From contig CADCWI010000056.1 of assembly GCA_902806355.1 (NCBI GenBank), forward strand, positions 1 through 28,389: a DNA stretch of 28,389 nt, in the 5' to 3' direction. Each line of letters begins with the position of its first letter. Positions within the stretch are counted from its first letter, which is position 1. The DNA comes from an uncultured Thermomicrobiales bacterium. Its GTDB lineage: Bacteria; Chloroflexota; Chloroflexia; Thermomicrobiales; UBA6265. The notes beneath the pieces were generated by a model. The model had not been told where the DNA came from, made no database searches, and was given only the letters and a program-made list of their open reading frames with translations. The position numbers and the translations under genes are program-made. Positions 7,146-15,344 of the stretch are shown one piece after another.

Positions 7146-8710
7146 GTGCTTCCGAACGATTCCGATCCAGACGAATCAGGCGCCCGGCCCAGAAGCCCCG
7201 GCGACTCAAAGCGGGTAGTTCGGCACGGTCGCGGCCCTTCACGCATCCGGTGCGGATCTCCGGCAGGGACCGCACGAGCCTGATCCGCGCGATGCGACGG
7301 GGACCGAGCATCTCCGTGCTGCAACCCGCTCGCCCGGGCGAGACGCGTCCACATCGCTCTCCAGGCCCGAGATTTCGCATCGACGTCATTGTTCCGCTTC
7401 TGCTGTTCGTGTTCGCCGCCATTCAGAGCCTCGGCGCAATCGATGACACGTCGTTCCATCCGGACGAGTCCCGCTGGCTCAACCGTGCCCACTTCGTGAG
7501 GGATCTCGCCGAGCCTTTCGGAGCGACCTGGCAGGATTACTACACGACCAGAGGCCAGCCACCGATGGGCAGCTATCTCATGGGGATAGGGCTGCTTCTC
7601 CAAGGCCGGGATCTCGACACCAACAAGATCTGGGACTTCGCGTACGACACAAGATGGAACCGGTTCATCGGCGCCATGCCGAGTAAGGAGGACCTGGAAG
7701 CGGGGAGGCGCACGAACGCGATCGTCGGGGCGTTCGTCGTGGTCGCGGTGTACTTCATCGTCAGTCGACTCTCCAATCGGGTGAGCGGGCTCATCGCCGG
7801 ACTGTTCCTGAGCCTGCACCCGCTGCACATCCACCTTGGCTCCCAGGCGCTTTCCGATCAACTCCTGGCGTTGCTTCTCGCGCTGGCGTTCCTGTGCGCT
7901 TTCCGGTTCGGGCGGGACCCGACGTGGGGCAAGGCCATCCTGCTCGGCGTGTTGCTCGGCCTCGGTGGCGCGACGAAACTGTCCCCTCTTCTCCTGAGCA
8001 TACCGCTCGCCGGTCTCGGAGTCCTTCGTCTCGTATACGAGTACTGGCGGCATCGGGCATCGTTCTCGGTAACCCATGCTGTCCAGACGGCCATTATGCT
8101 AATTGTTCAGCCTCTGATCGCCTTTGCGGCGTTCGTGGTCGTGAGCCCCTATCTCTGGCCAGACCCGATTCGGCGCACGTACTACCTGTTCGAGTTCCGG
8201 CGTGTGGAGATGGTCGGACAGTCGAACAACTGGCCGAGCGTCGCCGTCGCCAATCCGGCGGCTGCCCTGAGTCGCATCGGGAAGCGGCTCAACGAGGACT
8301 TCTCGACCACGGAACATGCGCAGCGATGGTTCGGCGAGTTGATCGGTCTCGATCAGTCCGTGATCGGATTCGACCTGTTGCTCGGGGCAATTGGCGGTCT
8401 CCTGTTGATTCTGATCGTGTTTAAGCGAGGGATCTGGAGCCCGCACGCCGTCACCGCCGGATTGATGTTAAGTGAGCTGGCAGCGGTAGTGTTGGGGATG
8501 AGTTCCGATTTCTATCGATATTATCTGCCGGTCGTGCTGATCGTCGCGATCCTCGTTGGTGTATTTGCCGGGGAGGCCTGGGCCGGGGCACGAGGGCTTC
8601 TCCGATCGAGGAGCCGGCAGCCCGGGCTTCGACGCTACGTCGTCAGAAAAACCGCCACCGCGAGCGATCCCCCCTTGCACCCGGAGTCCCGGCGCCAGCT
8701 TGCGTCCTGA
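7142..8710 (+). CDS. ArnT/PMT-like GT-C membrane glycosyltransferase, copy 1
   Basis: A 522-aa polytopic protein. Residues 1-80 form an unusual Arg/Pro-rich cytoplasmic tail; the first membrane span is about 82-98, and the following outer loop carries HPDE at 106-109, the acidic motif expected for the catalytic base in GT39/GT83 enzymes. Later come RGQPPMGSYLMG, AGRRTNAIVG, LHPLHIHLGSQALSDQLL and LLGVLLGLGGATKLSP, then several more hydrophobic spans. Such enzymes use polyprenyl-phosphate sugars to glycosylate proteins, lipids or polymers outside the membrane. The ATG at 7142 overlaps the TPM stop by ATGA and fixes the start; a longer frame back to 6854 would run inside the TPM gene and is rejected. 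Closely related to the gene at 9847. Donor and acceptor are unknown. Confidence 0.85.
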   Translation: MSASERFRSRRIRRPAQKPRRLKAGSSARSRPFTHPVRISGRDRTSLIRAMRRGPSISVLQPARPGETRPHRSPGPRFRIDVIVPLLLFVFAAIQSLGAIDDTSFHPDESRWLNRAHFVRDLAEPFGATWQDYYTTRGQPPMGSYLMGIGLLLQGRDLDTNKIWDFAYDTRWNRFIGAMPSKEDLEAGRRTNAIVGAFVVVAVYFIVSRLSNRVSGLIAGLFLSLHPLHIHLGSQALSDQLLALLLALAFLCAFRFGRDPTWGKAILLGVLLGLGGATKLSPLLLSIPLAGLGVLRLVYEYWRHRASFSVTHAVQTAIMLIVQPLIAFAAFVVVSPYLWPDPIRRTYYLFEFRRVEMVGQSNNWPSVAVANPAAALSRIGKRLNEDFSTTEHAQRWFGELIGLDQSVIGFDLLLGAIGGLLLILIVFKRGIWSPHAVTAGLMLSELAAVVLGMSSDFYRYYLPVVLIVAILVGVFAGEAWAGARGLLRSRSRQPGLRRYVVRKTATASDPPLHPESRRQLAS

Positions 8711-8858
8711 TCCTGGATACGGGCCGGTGTGGTGGTCAGGGCGACCTGACTGGGGCGCAGGGCCATGGGACAACGGGAACCGGGTAGAATAATGCCTGCG
8801 ACGCCTCGCGACAGGGCGGGTCGCTCGTTTCTACTCAATGGGTGAAGGTCGCCTTCGC

Positions 8859-9863
8859 ATGCTGAAACCAGCACAGCCTATCCCTCTTGCTCACCGCATC
8901 TGGAGCCTCATGCTAGTTGCCGTTATCGCGGTGACATGTGCCGTGATGTGCCTTCCGCCACTGGGTCAAGAGGTATTGGCACAGTCAGCAACCGCACCAA
9001 TACCAGTCCGCGCGCCCGATGATCCCTGGCTGATCCGGGACGACGCGCGGATCTTCGACCAAGACCGGATGGAACGGTTCCAGTACGACCTGCGCCGGTT
9101 GCAGGGGCTGGGCGAGAATGTCATGGTGTATACGCGCCGTGCGGACGCATCGCAAAGGGAGTCAGAAGGATTCGCGAAGAGAGTGCGTGAAGCCTGGGAT
9201 CTCGAATCCGTTCCTGATGCGGACGATGGCCTGCTTCTGCTGATCACCGTGAACGACACCGCCCCGGAGAACAGCTCGTTCGTCGTGTCTGCAGGTAGCA
9301 ACTTCTTCCCCCTCAACCAAATGGAGCGAGCCGACTTCGACACAGCGTATGAAATGGAGATCGAGCCGAATCTCCGGGAGCAGCGATACGATGTCGCGCT
9401 CGCTTACGGCGTGCGTCGCCTGCTCTACGCCGCCGACTACACTCCTCCCAATCCACCGGCACTAACGGGGGTCAATGCATTCGCTCATGAGTTCGCCGAA
9501 ATTGGAGGTGCCGTGCTTCTCCAGGCCGCGGTGCTTGGTCTCGCGATCGTCCCCGCGCTCAAGGAGCGGCGTTTGACGACGCGCCCGTCGCGAACGACCG
9601 TATTCACCTACGCGTCGATTTTTGGACCGGCCGCGGGGCTGACCGCCTTGTTTGCGATCGTTGGCAGGAGTGGACTGGCCATGGCCATGGCCCTGCTGAT
9701 CCTGGTACTGGTCGCCCTCGTCATGCTGCTCTTCCTGCCACCCGTAGTGGGGGCGGGGCAAGGGCGTCGTCGTGTGCTCGTATCATCAACGCAGGGCCGA
9801 ACACCTCGTCGCATCCTCAACCGTCTTCACCAGCGAAGAGGCCATTATGCCCCTCAACCCTAG
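8859..9863 (+). CDS. TPM-domain secreted/membrane protein, copy 2
   Basis: A 334-aa protein with an N-terminal signal or anchor segment (about 14-32, possible cleavage after VLAQS near 43), a TPM-like domain from about 55 to 195 with DDARIFDQD at its start, NVMVYTRRA, then DADDGLLLLITV around 120-131 and SFVVSAGSNFF, followed by three hydrophobic segments (about 215-233, 250-268, 272-294) and an Arg-rich tail. This is the same layout as the gene at 6006, including the DDG motif, and the N-terminal half resembles the canonical TPM start (DDA..F) better. I chose the ATG at 8859, preceded by GGTGAAGG, over the in-frame ATG at 8838, which lacks a Shine-Dalgarno. Its end overlaps the next gene by 17 bp. 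It may act on or regulate the partner glycosyltransferase; not shown by sequence. Confidence 0.8.
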   Translation: MLKPAQPIPLAHRIWSLMLVAVIAVTCAVMCLPPLGQEVLAQSATAPIPVRAPDDPWLIRDDARIFDQDRMERFQYDLRRLQGLGENVMVYTRRADASQRESEGFAKRVREAWDLESVPDADDGLLLLITVNDTAPENSSFVVSAGSNFFPLNQMERADFDTAYEMEIEPNLREQRYDVALAYGVRRLLYAADYTPPNPPALTGVNAFAHEFAEIGGAVLLQAAVLGLAIVPALKERRLTTRPSRTTVFTYASIFGPAAGLTALFAIVGRSGLAMAMALLILVLVALVMLLFLPPVVGAGQGRRRVLVSSTQGRTPRRILNRLHQRRGHYAPQP

Positions 9864-11400
9864 CCTGTCCCAGATACGACGATCCCGACACCGGGTGCAT
9901 CACCGTGCCATCAGCCTGGTTGGCAGGCGCCGTTCCGGCCGCGCCGGAGATCGGTTCGTCCGGGCGTTCCCGGATATCGTGCTCGGTCTCCTGGTCTTTC
10001 TCGTGTCGCTCAACATCAACCTTGGGGCGGTTCCGACCCAGGGCTTTCATCCGGACGAGACGCGATGGCTCAACCGGTCGCACTACATCCGGGATGTCCT
10101 GGATCCCTTCGGCCCCGCCTGGCAGGATTACTACCTGACCCGGGGTCAGCCACCGATGGGCAGCTACCTGATGGGATTCGGCCAGTTGGTGCAGGGCAAG
10201 ACGCTTTACCCAAACCTTGTCTGGGATTTCTTTTTTGACTCGAATGACCCAGTCTTCGCGAGTGATGACCGCAACGAGCGCTGGAATCAGGTCTCGGGCG
10301 CGATGCCCTCGCGGGAGAATCTGCTTGCGGGGCGGCGAACCAACGCGTTCACCGGTGCCCTGGCGGTTCTGGTCGCGTACATCGTAGGGCGGCTTCTCAC
10401 CAACCGGGTCGGTGGGGTCATCGGCGCCCTGGTGCTCTCGATCCACCCGTTGCACGTCCTGATCGCCAGCCAGGCCCTGTCGGATCAGTTGCTGATCCTG
10501 TTGCTGGGGCTCTCGTGCATCGCTGGCTACCAGGTTATGAAGCGCCCATCCTGGGGCAAGGCGCTGCTCCTTGGCGTGTTGCTGGGTCTCGGCGGAGCGA
10601 CCAAGCTGACCCCGATGCTGCTCAGCCTACCGGTTGCCATGATGGGAGCCTTTTTCGTCGTCAGAAGCAGATTATGGAAGCAAAGCCCGGAATCCAGCGA
10701 GAAGGACTGGAACCTCGGGACGAAGCTCGTGGTGCAACCGGCTTTGGCCTTCGCCACGTTCGTGCTCGTCTACCCATACCTTTGGGTCGATCCCATCGGC
10801 CGGACTTACAACCTGTTCAAGTTCCGCGTCGACGAAATGGCGAGCCAGGCCCGGCTCTTCGATCACGCGGGAGTTGCGAATGTTGGGGTCGGCCTTGGTC
10901 GAACGGGCGACCGTCTCGCGGTGAAGCACCAGGCCGCTTCCGAAGTCTTCGGGTGGATCAACGATCGGCTTGGCACGTCGCTCTCCCTTGCCGGGCTCGA
11001 TCTCATGCTGGGCTTCGCCGGGCTCTTGCTGTTTATCTTGCTGGTCGTCCGCAAAGGGCTGCGTGCCCCGGAGACCATGATCGCCGCGTTGCTGCTCGCG
11101 GAGACGGCGACGATCATCTACGGCTTGCGCTCCGATCTCTACCGGTATTTCCTGCCACTCGTCTTCGTGCAGTCGATCTGCATTTCCGTGTTGGCGGGTG
11201 TATTGTGGGCGACTATATTCGCGCCGCGGCTTCGCACTATGGCAGAACGAACATCATTCGACCGGTTCCTGCTCCGCCCTGATGCCGGTCGAGTCGGTAT
11301 CGAGGAACCAGATGTCCAGCCTATGCCCCCTGAATTGGCGCCGAGACCCGCACGACCGCGGCAGCACAGGCCCACCTTCACGTCGTCACACGCGGACTGA
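9847..11400 (+). CDS. ArnT/PMT-like GT-C membrane glycosyltransferase, copy 2
   Basis: A 517-aa polytopic protein, paralogous along its length to the gene at 7142. A shorter basic N-tail (1-40) precedes the first span (about 42-58); the outer loop has HPDE at 68-71, then DYYLTRGQPPMGSYLMG, SGAMPSRENLLAGRRTNA, IHPLHVLIASQALSDQLL and LLGVLLGLGGATKLTP. The C-terminus is a Pro/Arg-rich tail. Family knowledge points to a polyprenyl-phosphate-sugar-dependent transferase acting outside the membrane. The ATG at 9847 has GAAGAGG 5 bp upstream and overlaps the TPM gene end by 17 bp, so a start back at 9772 is rejected. The gene ends 40 bp before a strong bidirectional terminator. The two copies differ clearly at many positions, so the duplication is not recent. 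Confidence 0.86.
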   Translation: MPLNPSLSQIRRSRHRVHHRAISLVGRRRSGRAGDRFVRAFPDIVLGLLVFLVSLNINLGAVPTQGFHPDETRWLNRSHYIRDVLDPFGPAWQDYYLTRGQPPMGSYLMGFGQLVQGKTLYPNLVWDFFFDSNDPVFASDDRNERWNQVSGAMPSRENLLAGRRTNAFTGALAVLVAYIVGRLLTNRVGGVIGALVLSIHPLHVLIASQALSDQLLILLLGLSCIAGYQVMKRPSWGKALLLGVLLGLGGATKLTPMLLSLPVAMMGAFFVVRSRLWKQSPESSEKDWNLGTKLVVQPALAFATFVLVYPYLWVDPIGRTYNLFKFRVDEMASQARLFDHAGVANVGVGLGRTGDRLAVKHQAASEVFGWINDRLGTSLSLAGLDLMLGFAGLLLFILLVVRKGLRAPETMIAALLLAETATIIYGLRSDLYRYFLPLVFVQSICISVLAGVLWATIFAPRLRTMAERTSFDRFLLRPDAGRVGIEEPDVQPMPPELAPRPARPRQHRPTFTSSHAD

Positions 11401-11440
11401 TGCCTTTCTCTACGTGATCGCCTGTGGTTCAACAGCACGT

Positions 11441-11480
11441 AAAACGGCCCGGATCGAGTGTGCGCGATCCGGGCCGTTTT
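11441..11480. terminator. Strong bidirectional intrinsic terminator
   Basis: AAAACGGCCCGGATCG (11441-11456) and its exact complement CGATCCGGGCCGTTTT (11465-11480) flank an 8-nt loop. The GC-rich stem ends in an A run on one side and a T run on the other, so it works on either strand. It lies between the convergent GT-C gene (ends 11400) and rfbC (ends 11499). Confidence 0.92.
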
Positions 11481-11498
11481 CTTTGTCGTTGCTGACCG

Positions 11499-12107
11499 CT
11501 ATCTCTGCCGGTACCAGGCGTCGACAGTTCGATAGTCGAATGGCTCTCCGTTCGAGAACGTGACATTCGCCTCGGTGAACGACGTGCGTCCTTCATCTTC
11601 CGGGTCATAGATGCGGTTGGGGAAGTTCAGGAGCGTTGCCGGCCGCTCGCTGGTGACGACGAATCCGTGGAGCGTGCGCGGCGGGATGGTCACCATCAGC
11701 GGCGCCGGTCCATCCTCGGCCGCGGCAAGCTCCACCAGCATCAACGCTCCCCGGGATGGCGAGTCCTCACGCGGGTCGGCGATCGCGACAACGATCCTGC
11801 CAGATACGCAATAGAAGCGATCGGTCTGGTGCTGATGAACATGCCACTTGTCGATGTCGCGAGCGACACCCGGCTGCGTCATCGACGTGTACACCTGCGC
11901 GAACGGCATGTCCTCACCGTAGACGTCGGTCCAGTCGGCGCGGAGCAGCTCGGTGAGCGTCCCTCGCGGGTCCCGATGGGTCGTCAGGTCACGGACGGCC
12001 ACGTCATGGATTGCCGACAAGCCACCGCCCGACGTTACGAGCGCGCTCGCAACGGCCTCTTTCATCTCGGAAGAGAGCGATGTTCCGGTTGGGATGCTGT
12101 CTGCCAT
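11499..12107 (-). CDS. rfbC: dTDP-4-dehydrorhamnose 3,5-epimerase family protein (divergent RmlC)
   Basis: A 202-aa cupin-like protein, last gene of the dTDP-rhamnose operon. The core has DKWHVHQHQTDRFYCVSG (His89, His91, His93, Tyr99), then DPREDSP and VTIPPRTLHGFVV (His147), which fits the RmlC-like cupin family. It lacks the canonical RGLHYQ motif of Salmonella-type RmlC, so it belongs to a divergent branch; its activity as the epimerase is inferred mainly from following rfbA, rfbD and rfbB. The epimerase acts on dTDP-4-keto-6-deoxyglucose before the RmlD reduction. The gap to rfbB is 27 bp. The ATG at 12107 has only a G-run about 12 nt upstream. The gene ends next to the bidirectional terminator at 11441-11480. 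Confidence 0.82.
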   Translation of the reverse strand: MADSIPTGTSLSSEMKEAVASALVTSGGGLSAIHDVAVRDLTTHRDPRGTLTELLRADWTDVYGEDMPFAQVYTSMTQPGVARDIDKWHVHQHQTDRFYCVSGRIVVAIADPREDSPSRGALMLVELAAAEDGPAPLMVTIPPRTLHGFVVTSERPATLLNFPNRIYDPEDEGRTSFTEANVTFSNGEPFDYRTVDAWYRQR

Positions 12108-12134
12108 CTGCGTTTCTGTACCCCCGATGTCTCG

Positions 12135-13169
12135 TTAGGAAGCCTGGCCGGCTGCCGCCAATCGCCATCCATATTGCTGCTGATAATACCGTTCGAATTC
12201 CGCCGAGCCGTCACGAATCGCCTTCCACCACTCCGGATTCTGGACATACCAGTCGATCGTGTCATGGAGGGATTGCGTGTAGAACGACCTCGATGGCTCC
12301 CAGCCAAGCTCTTCCTGGATCTTCGACGTATCCACGGCGTAGCGGCGGTCATGACCGGGGCGATCCGGCACGAAGGTCAGGAGCGACTCATCCTTGCCGA
12401 GATACCGCACCAGCTCGCGAACGACATCAATGTTCGCCGTCTCGTTCCCAGCGCCGATGTTGTAGATCTCGCCGCTGCGGCCCCGCCGTAGCACCCGGTC
12501 GATCCCTGCCGCATGGTCCTCGGCATGGAGCCAGTCGCGGATTTGCATGCCATCACCGTAGACCGGCAGCGGCTCGTTCCGAAGCGCGTTGGTAATGAAC
12601 AGGGGAATCAGCTTCTCGGGATATTGTCGTGGCCCGATCGTGTTGCTGCCGCGGGTGATCACCACATCCGTGCCGTAGGACACGAAGAACGAGCGGCAGA
12701 ACAGCTCTCCCCCGGCTTTCGCCGCCGAGTATGGCGAGCGCGGGTTGACCGCATCGGACTCGAACGAGTGCTTGCCTGGAGGAATGTCTCCATACACCTC
12801 GTCCGTGCTGACCTGGAGCATCCGCTTGCCGTGTCGCCGTACCGCGTCCAGCAGGACGTACACCCCGTGAACATTCGCCCGCAGGAACACGCCAGGGTCC
12901 AGGAGGGACCGGTCGACATGCGTCTCGGCCGCAAAGTTGACGACGGCGTCGTGTCGCTCAACCAGCTCATCGGCCAGCGCGGCGTCCGCGATGTCTCCCT
13001 GGACGAACGTGTGCCGTCCATACGCTTCCAACCCCAGGAGGTTGGCCGGATTTCCCGCGTACGTTAGCGCATCGAGCGTCGTCACCTCGTCATCCGGATA
13101 CTGGTCGAGAACCAAACGCACGAATGTTGAGCCTATGAACCCGGCTCCGCCTGTCACCAGAATCTTCAT
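12135..13169 (-). CDS. rfbB: dTDP-glucose 4,6-dehydratase
   Basis: A 344-aa short-chain dehydrogenase/reductase of the extended type that converts dTDP-glucose to dTDP-4-keto-6-deoxyglucose with bound NAD. The Rossmann motif GGAGFIG is at residues 7-13; the catalytic TDE is at 122-124 (VSTDEVYGD) and YxxxK is Tyr147/Lys151 (SPYSAAKAG). RANVHGVYVLLDA and DRPGHDRRYAVD near the C-terminus are also characteristic of RmlB. Length is normal for the family. The ATG at 13169 has AGGAG 7 bp upstream. It lies third in the rfbA-rfbD-rfbB-rfbC operon. Confidence 0.96.
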   Translation of the reverse strand: MKILVTGGAGFIGSTFVRLVLDQYPDDEVTTLDALTYAGNPANLLGLEAYGRHTFVQGDIADAALADELVERHDAVVNFAAETHVDRSLLDPGVFLRANVHGVYVLLDAVRRHGKRMLQVSTDEVYGDIPPGKHSFESDAVNPRSPYSAAKAGGELFCRSFFVSYGTDVVITRGSNTIGPRQYPEKLIPLFITNALRNEPLPVYGDGMQIRDWLHAEDHAAGIDRVLRRGRSGEIYNIGAGNETANIDVVRELVRYLGKDESLLTFVPDRPGHDRRYAVDTSKIQEELGWEPSRSFYTQSLHDTIDWYVQNPEWWKAIRDGSAEFERYYQQQYGWRLAAAGQAS

Positions 13170-13211
13170 ACGTGTCTCCTGACGCTGGACTACGATTTCG
13201 CGACGCGCGGA

Positions 13212-14126
13212 TTAGGCGTCACCCATATCCTTCACCAACCGGGGAATGTACGCCTGCAGCGATGCTCTCCAGTCCGGCAATCGCACGCCCAGCTCCGCCG
13301 CGCGATGATTCTCGAGAGCGCTGTTGGCCGGACGCTTCGCCGGCAGGGGATAGGCCGCCAGAAACTCCTCGGTCGAGATTGGCGAAATGAGATCGGGATC
13401 CTTGCCGGCCGCGATCATGATCGCGCGCGCGAATTCATACCGGCTGACCGCTCCCTCATTTGTCAGGTGGAAGATGCCGGAAGGCCGCTGCGCCGCCAGG
13501 GCGATCAACCCTGCGCCGAGATCTCCGGCGAATGTCGGGCAGCTGGTCTCGTCGTCGACGACGGACATCTTGCCACGTGACGCCACGACACCGAGCACAG
13601 TCCGTGGGAAGTGCTTTCCGGTGCCGCCATAAACCCACGCCGTTCGAGCCACGGCGAACGATGGATCGGTCTCCAGCACGGCCCGCTCACCAGCCAGCTT
13701 GCTCGATCCGTAGACCGAGACCGGATCGGGCTCCGACCGTTCGGAGTAGGGAGATCCCTTCGTTCCTGAAAACACGAAGTCGGTTCCGACCGCCAGCACG
13801 TACGCGCCGGTGCGTTTCGCCGCCTCCGCGATCGCGCGGGCGCCGCGGTGGTTGACGGCATCCGCCCGTTCCGGATCACGCTCGCATCCGTCGACGTCGG
13901 TATAGGCCGCACCGTGGATAACGACTGAGGGCTTGACCACGTCGAAGACATCATCGACCGCGCTGGAGTCGGCAATATCGACGACGTAATCGACACCCTC
14001 GGTTGCACGGCTTCCGATTCCGACGAACGCCGCACCATCCTCGGCCAACTGCTGACGGAGGTAGGTACCGAGCTGCCCACCGGCGCCGGTGATCAGAAAC
14101 GGGCCGTCTACCGGCACCGCCATCAT
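13212..14126 (-). CDS. rfbD: dTDP-4-dehydrorhamnose reductase
   Basis: The enzyme does the NAD(P)H-dependent last step to dTDP-L-rhamnose. The 304-aa protein has ITGAGGQLG at residues 12-20, HGAAYTDVDGCE, VGTDFVFSG (Thr115, Asp116) and VYGSSKLAGE with Tyr139 and Lys143, all typical of RmlD. I chose the ATG at 14126 (a second ATG follows) because GGCGGGGG precedes it and the Rossmann motif then starts near the N-terminus as usual; the longer frame from 14171 has no Shine-Dalgarno and would overlap rfbA. The gap after rfbA is 22 bp, to rfbB 42 bp. There is an internal low-conservation stretch but no missing key residue. Confidence 0.94.
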   Translation of the reverse strand: MMAVPVDGPFLITGAGGQLGTYLRQQLAEDGAAFVGIGSRATEGVDYVVDIADSSAVDDVFDVVKPSVVIHGAAYTDVDGCERDPERADAVNHRGARAIAEAAKRTGAYVLAVGTDFVFSGTKGSPYSERSEPDPVSVYGSSKLAGERAVLETDPSFAVARTAWVYGGTGKHFPRTVLGVVASRGKMSVVDDETSCPTFAGDLGAGLIALAAQRPSGIFHLTNEGAVSRYEFARAIMIAAGKDPDLISPISTEEFLAAYPLPAKRPANSALENHRAAELGVRLPDWRASLQAYIPRLVKDMGDA

Positions 14127-14148
14127 GTGGCCCCCGCCGTTCCTGGCA

Positions 14149-15288
14149 TCAGGAGATGCCGACATGCGCATGGTCGCCGAGCATCAACCGAATCGCCACT
14201 GGCTTCAGCGATGTTCGCTCGATCACGACTTCCTTGCCAACCAGCGAATCCGAAATCCTGGTCTGAATATCCCGGATCACGCTGTCATTCATGACAATCG
14301 AGTGTTCGATCTCGCACGACCGGATCAGGCATCGTTCGCCGATTGCCGTGAACGGTCCAATGTAGGCGTGTTCGACCCGCGTACCTGCACCGATGATTGC
14401 CGGCCCTCGGACGGTGCTTCCCGTGATGACCGCTCCCGCCTCGATTACCACATCGCCCACGATACTCGAATCTGGATCGACCGTTCCCCGCACGTCTCGG
14501 GAAATGCCGCCGAGCACGACCCGGTTGGCTTCGAGCATGTCGTCTTTCTTGCCCGTATCGATCCATTCGTCCTCGATGATGGAGGCTTCAACGACCAGGC
14601 CCGCGTCAAGCAGGCCCTGGATCGCATCTGTAATCTCCAGCTCGCCGCGGCCGGAAGGCTGAAGGCTAGGAGTGATGTCGTGGATCTGCGGACCGAAGAA
14701 GTAGACGCCCACGATCGCGAGGTTCGAGATCTTCTCCTTTGGCTTCTCGACAAGCCTGGTTACGTGACCTTCATCGTTGAGTACGGCCACGCCCAGCGCG
14801 GAGACATCGTCGACCCGCTTGAGCAGGATCTGGGCTGCCGCGTCGCCTTCAGCGAACCGGCGCACATGCCCTTCGATCCCTTGCTCCAGAAAGTTGTCCG
14901 CGAGATACATGCAGAATGGAGAGTCTCCCAGGTAGTCACGGGCGATGATCACGCCGTGCGCCAGACCGCGTGGGGCATCCTGCTGCAGGTAGGTGACCTT
15001 CGCCCCGAATGCGGATCCATCACCGACGGCGGCCATCACCTGAGGACCAGTGTCCCCGATCACAATGCCGATCTCGGTGATGCCCGCGCTCACCAGCTGT
15101 TCTAGTGCGTAGAAGAGGACCGGCTTGTTCGCGACCGGAACGAGCTGCTTGGCCCCCGTTGCCGTCAACGGCCGCAACCGCGATCCCTTGCCCCCGGCTA
15201 GAACCAGCCCCTTGAGTGTGCGCCGTGTGGGTTGCTCACTGGGCGTCAATCCCGGTTCAGCATTCTTGTCGAGCGTCGCCTGCGTCAT
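14149..15288 (-). CDS. rfbA: Glucose-1-phosphate thymidylyltransferase, long form
   Basis: This 379-aa protein joins glucose-1-phosphate and dTTP to dTDP-glucose. The N-terminal nucleotidyltransferase has LVLAGGKGSRLRPLT (about 29-43) and KQLVPVANKPVLFYALE, with YLADNFLEQGIEGHV and LVEKPKEKISNLAIVGVYFF further on. After about residue 255 it continues into hexapeptide-like strand repeats (GDVVIEAGAVITGSTVRGPAIIG), the left-handed beta-helix found in the long RmlA form typical of archaea and Chloroflexota/Actinobacteria rather than the short 290-aa enterobacterial RmlA. An N-terminal extension of about 25 residues (Gln/Thr/Pro-rich) has no known role. First rfb gene, 56 bp after glgP. Confidence 0.93.
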   Translation of the reverse strand: MTQATLDKNAEPGLTPSEQPTRRTLKGLVLAGGKGSRLRPLTATGAKQLVPVANKPVLFYALEQLVSAGITEIGIVIGDTGPQVMAAVGDGSAFGAKVTYLQQDAPRGLAHGVIIARDYLGDSPFCMYLADNFLEQGIEGHVRRFAEGDAAAQILLKRVDDVSALGVAVLNDEGHVTRLVEKPKEKISNLAIVGVYFFGPQIHDITPSLQPSGRGELEITDAIQGLLDAGLVVEASIIEDEWIDTGKKDDMLEANRVVLGGISRDVRGTVDPDSSIVGDVVIEAGAVITGSTVRGPAIIGAGTRVEHAYIGPFTAIGERCLIRSCEIEHSIVMNDSVIRDIQTRISDSLVGKEVVIERTSLKPVAIRLMLGDHAHVGIS

Positions 15289-15344
15289 CTCAGCATCCCT
15301 TACCCTTCGTCCGGTACCGCACTCGTTTCACCGCCGAATGACCG

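Noticed and set aside
7052..8077. Minus-strand open frame of 341 codons
   Set aside because: Antisense to the first GT-C transferase; composition is charged and repetitive, no motif.
14089..15105. Plus-strand open frame of 338 codons
   Set aside because: Antisense to rfbA with no recognisable domain.
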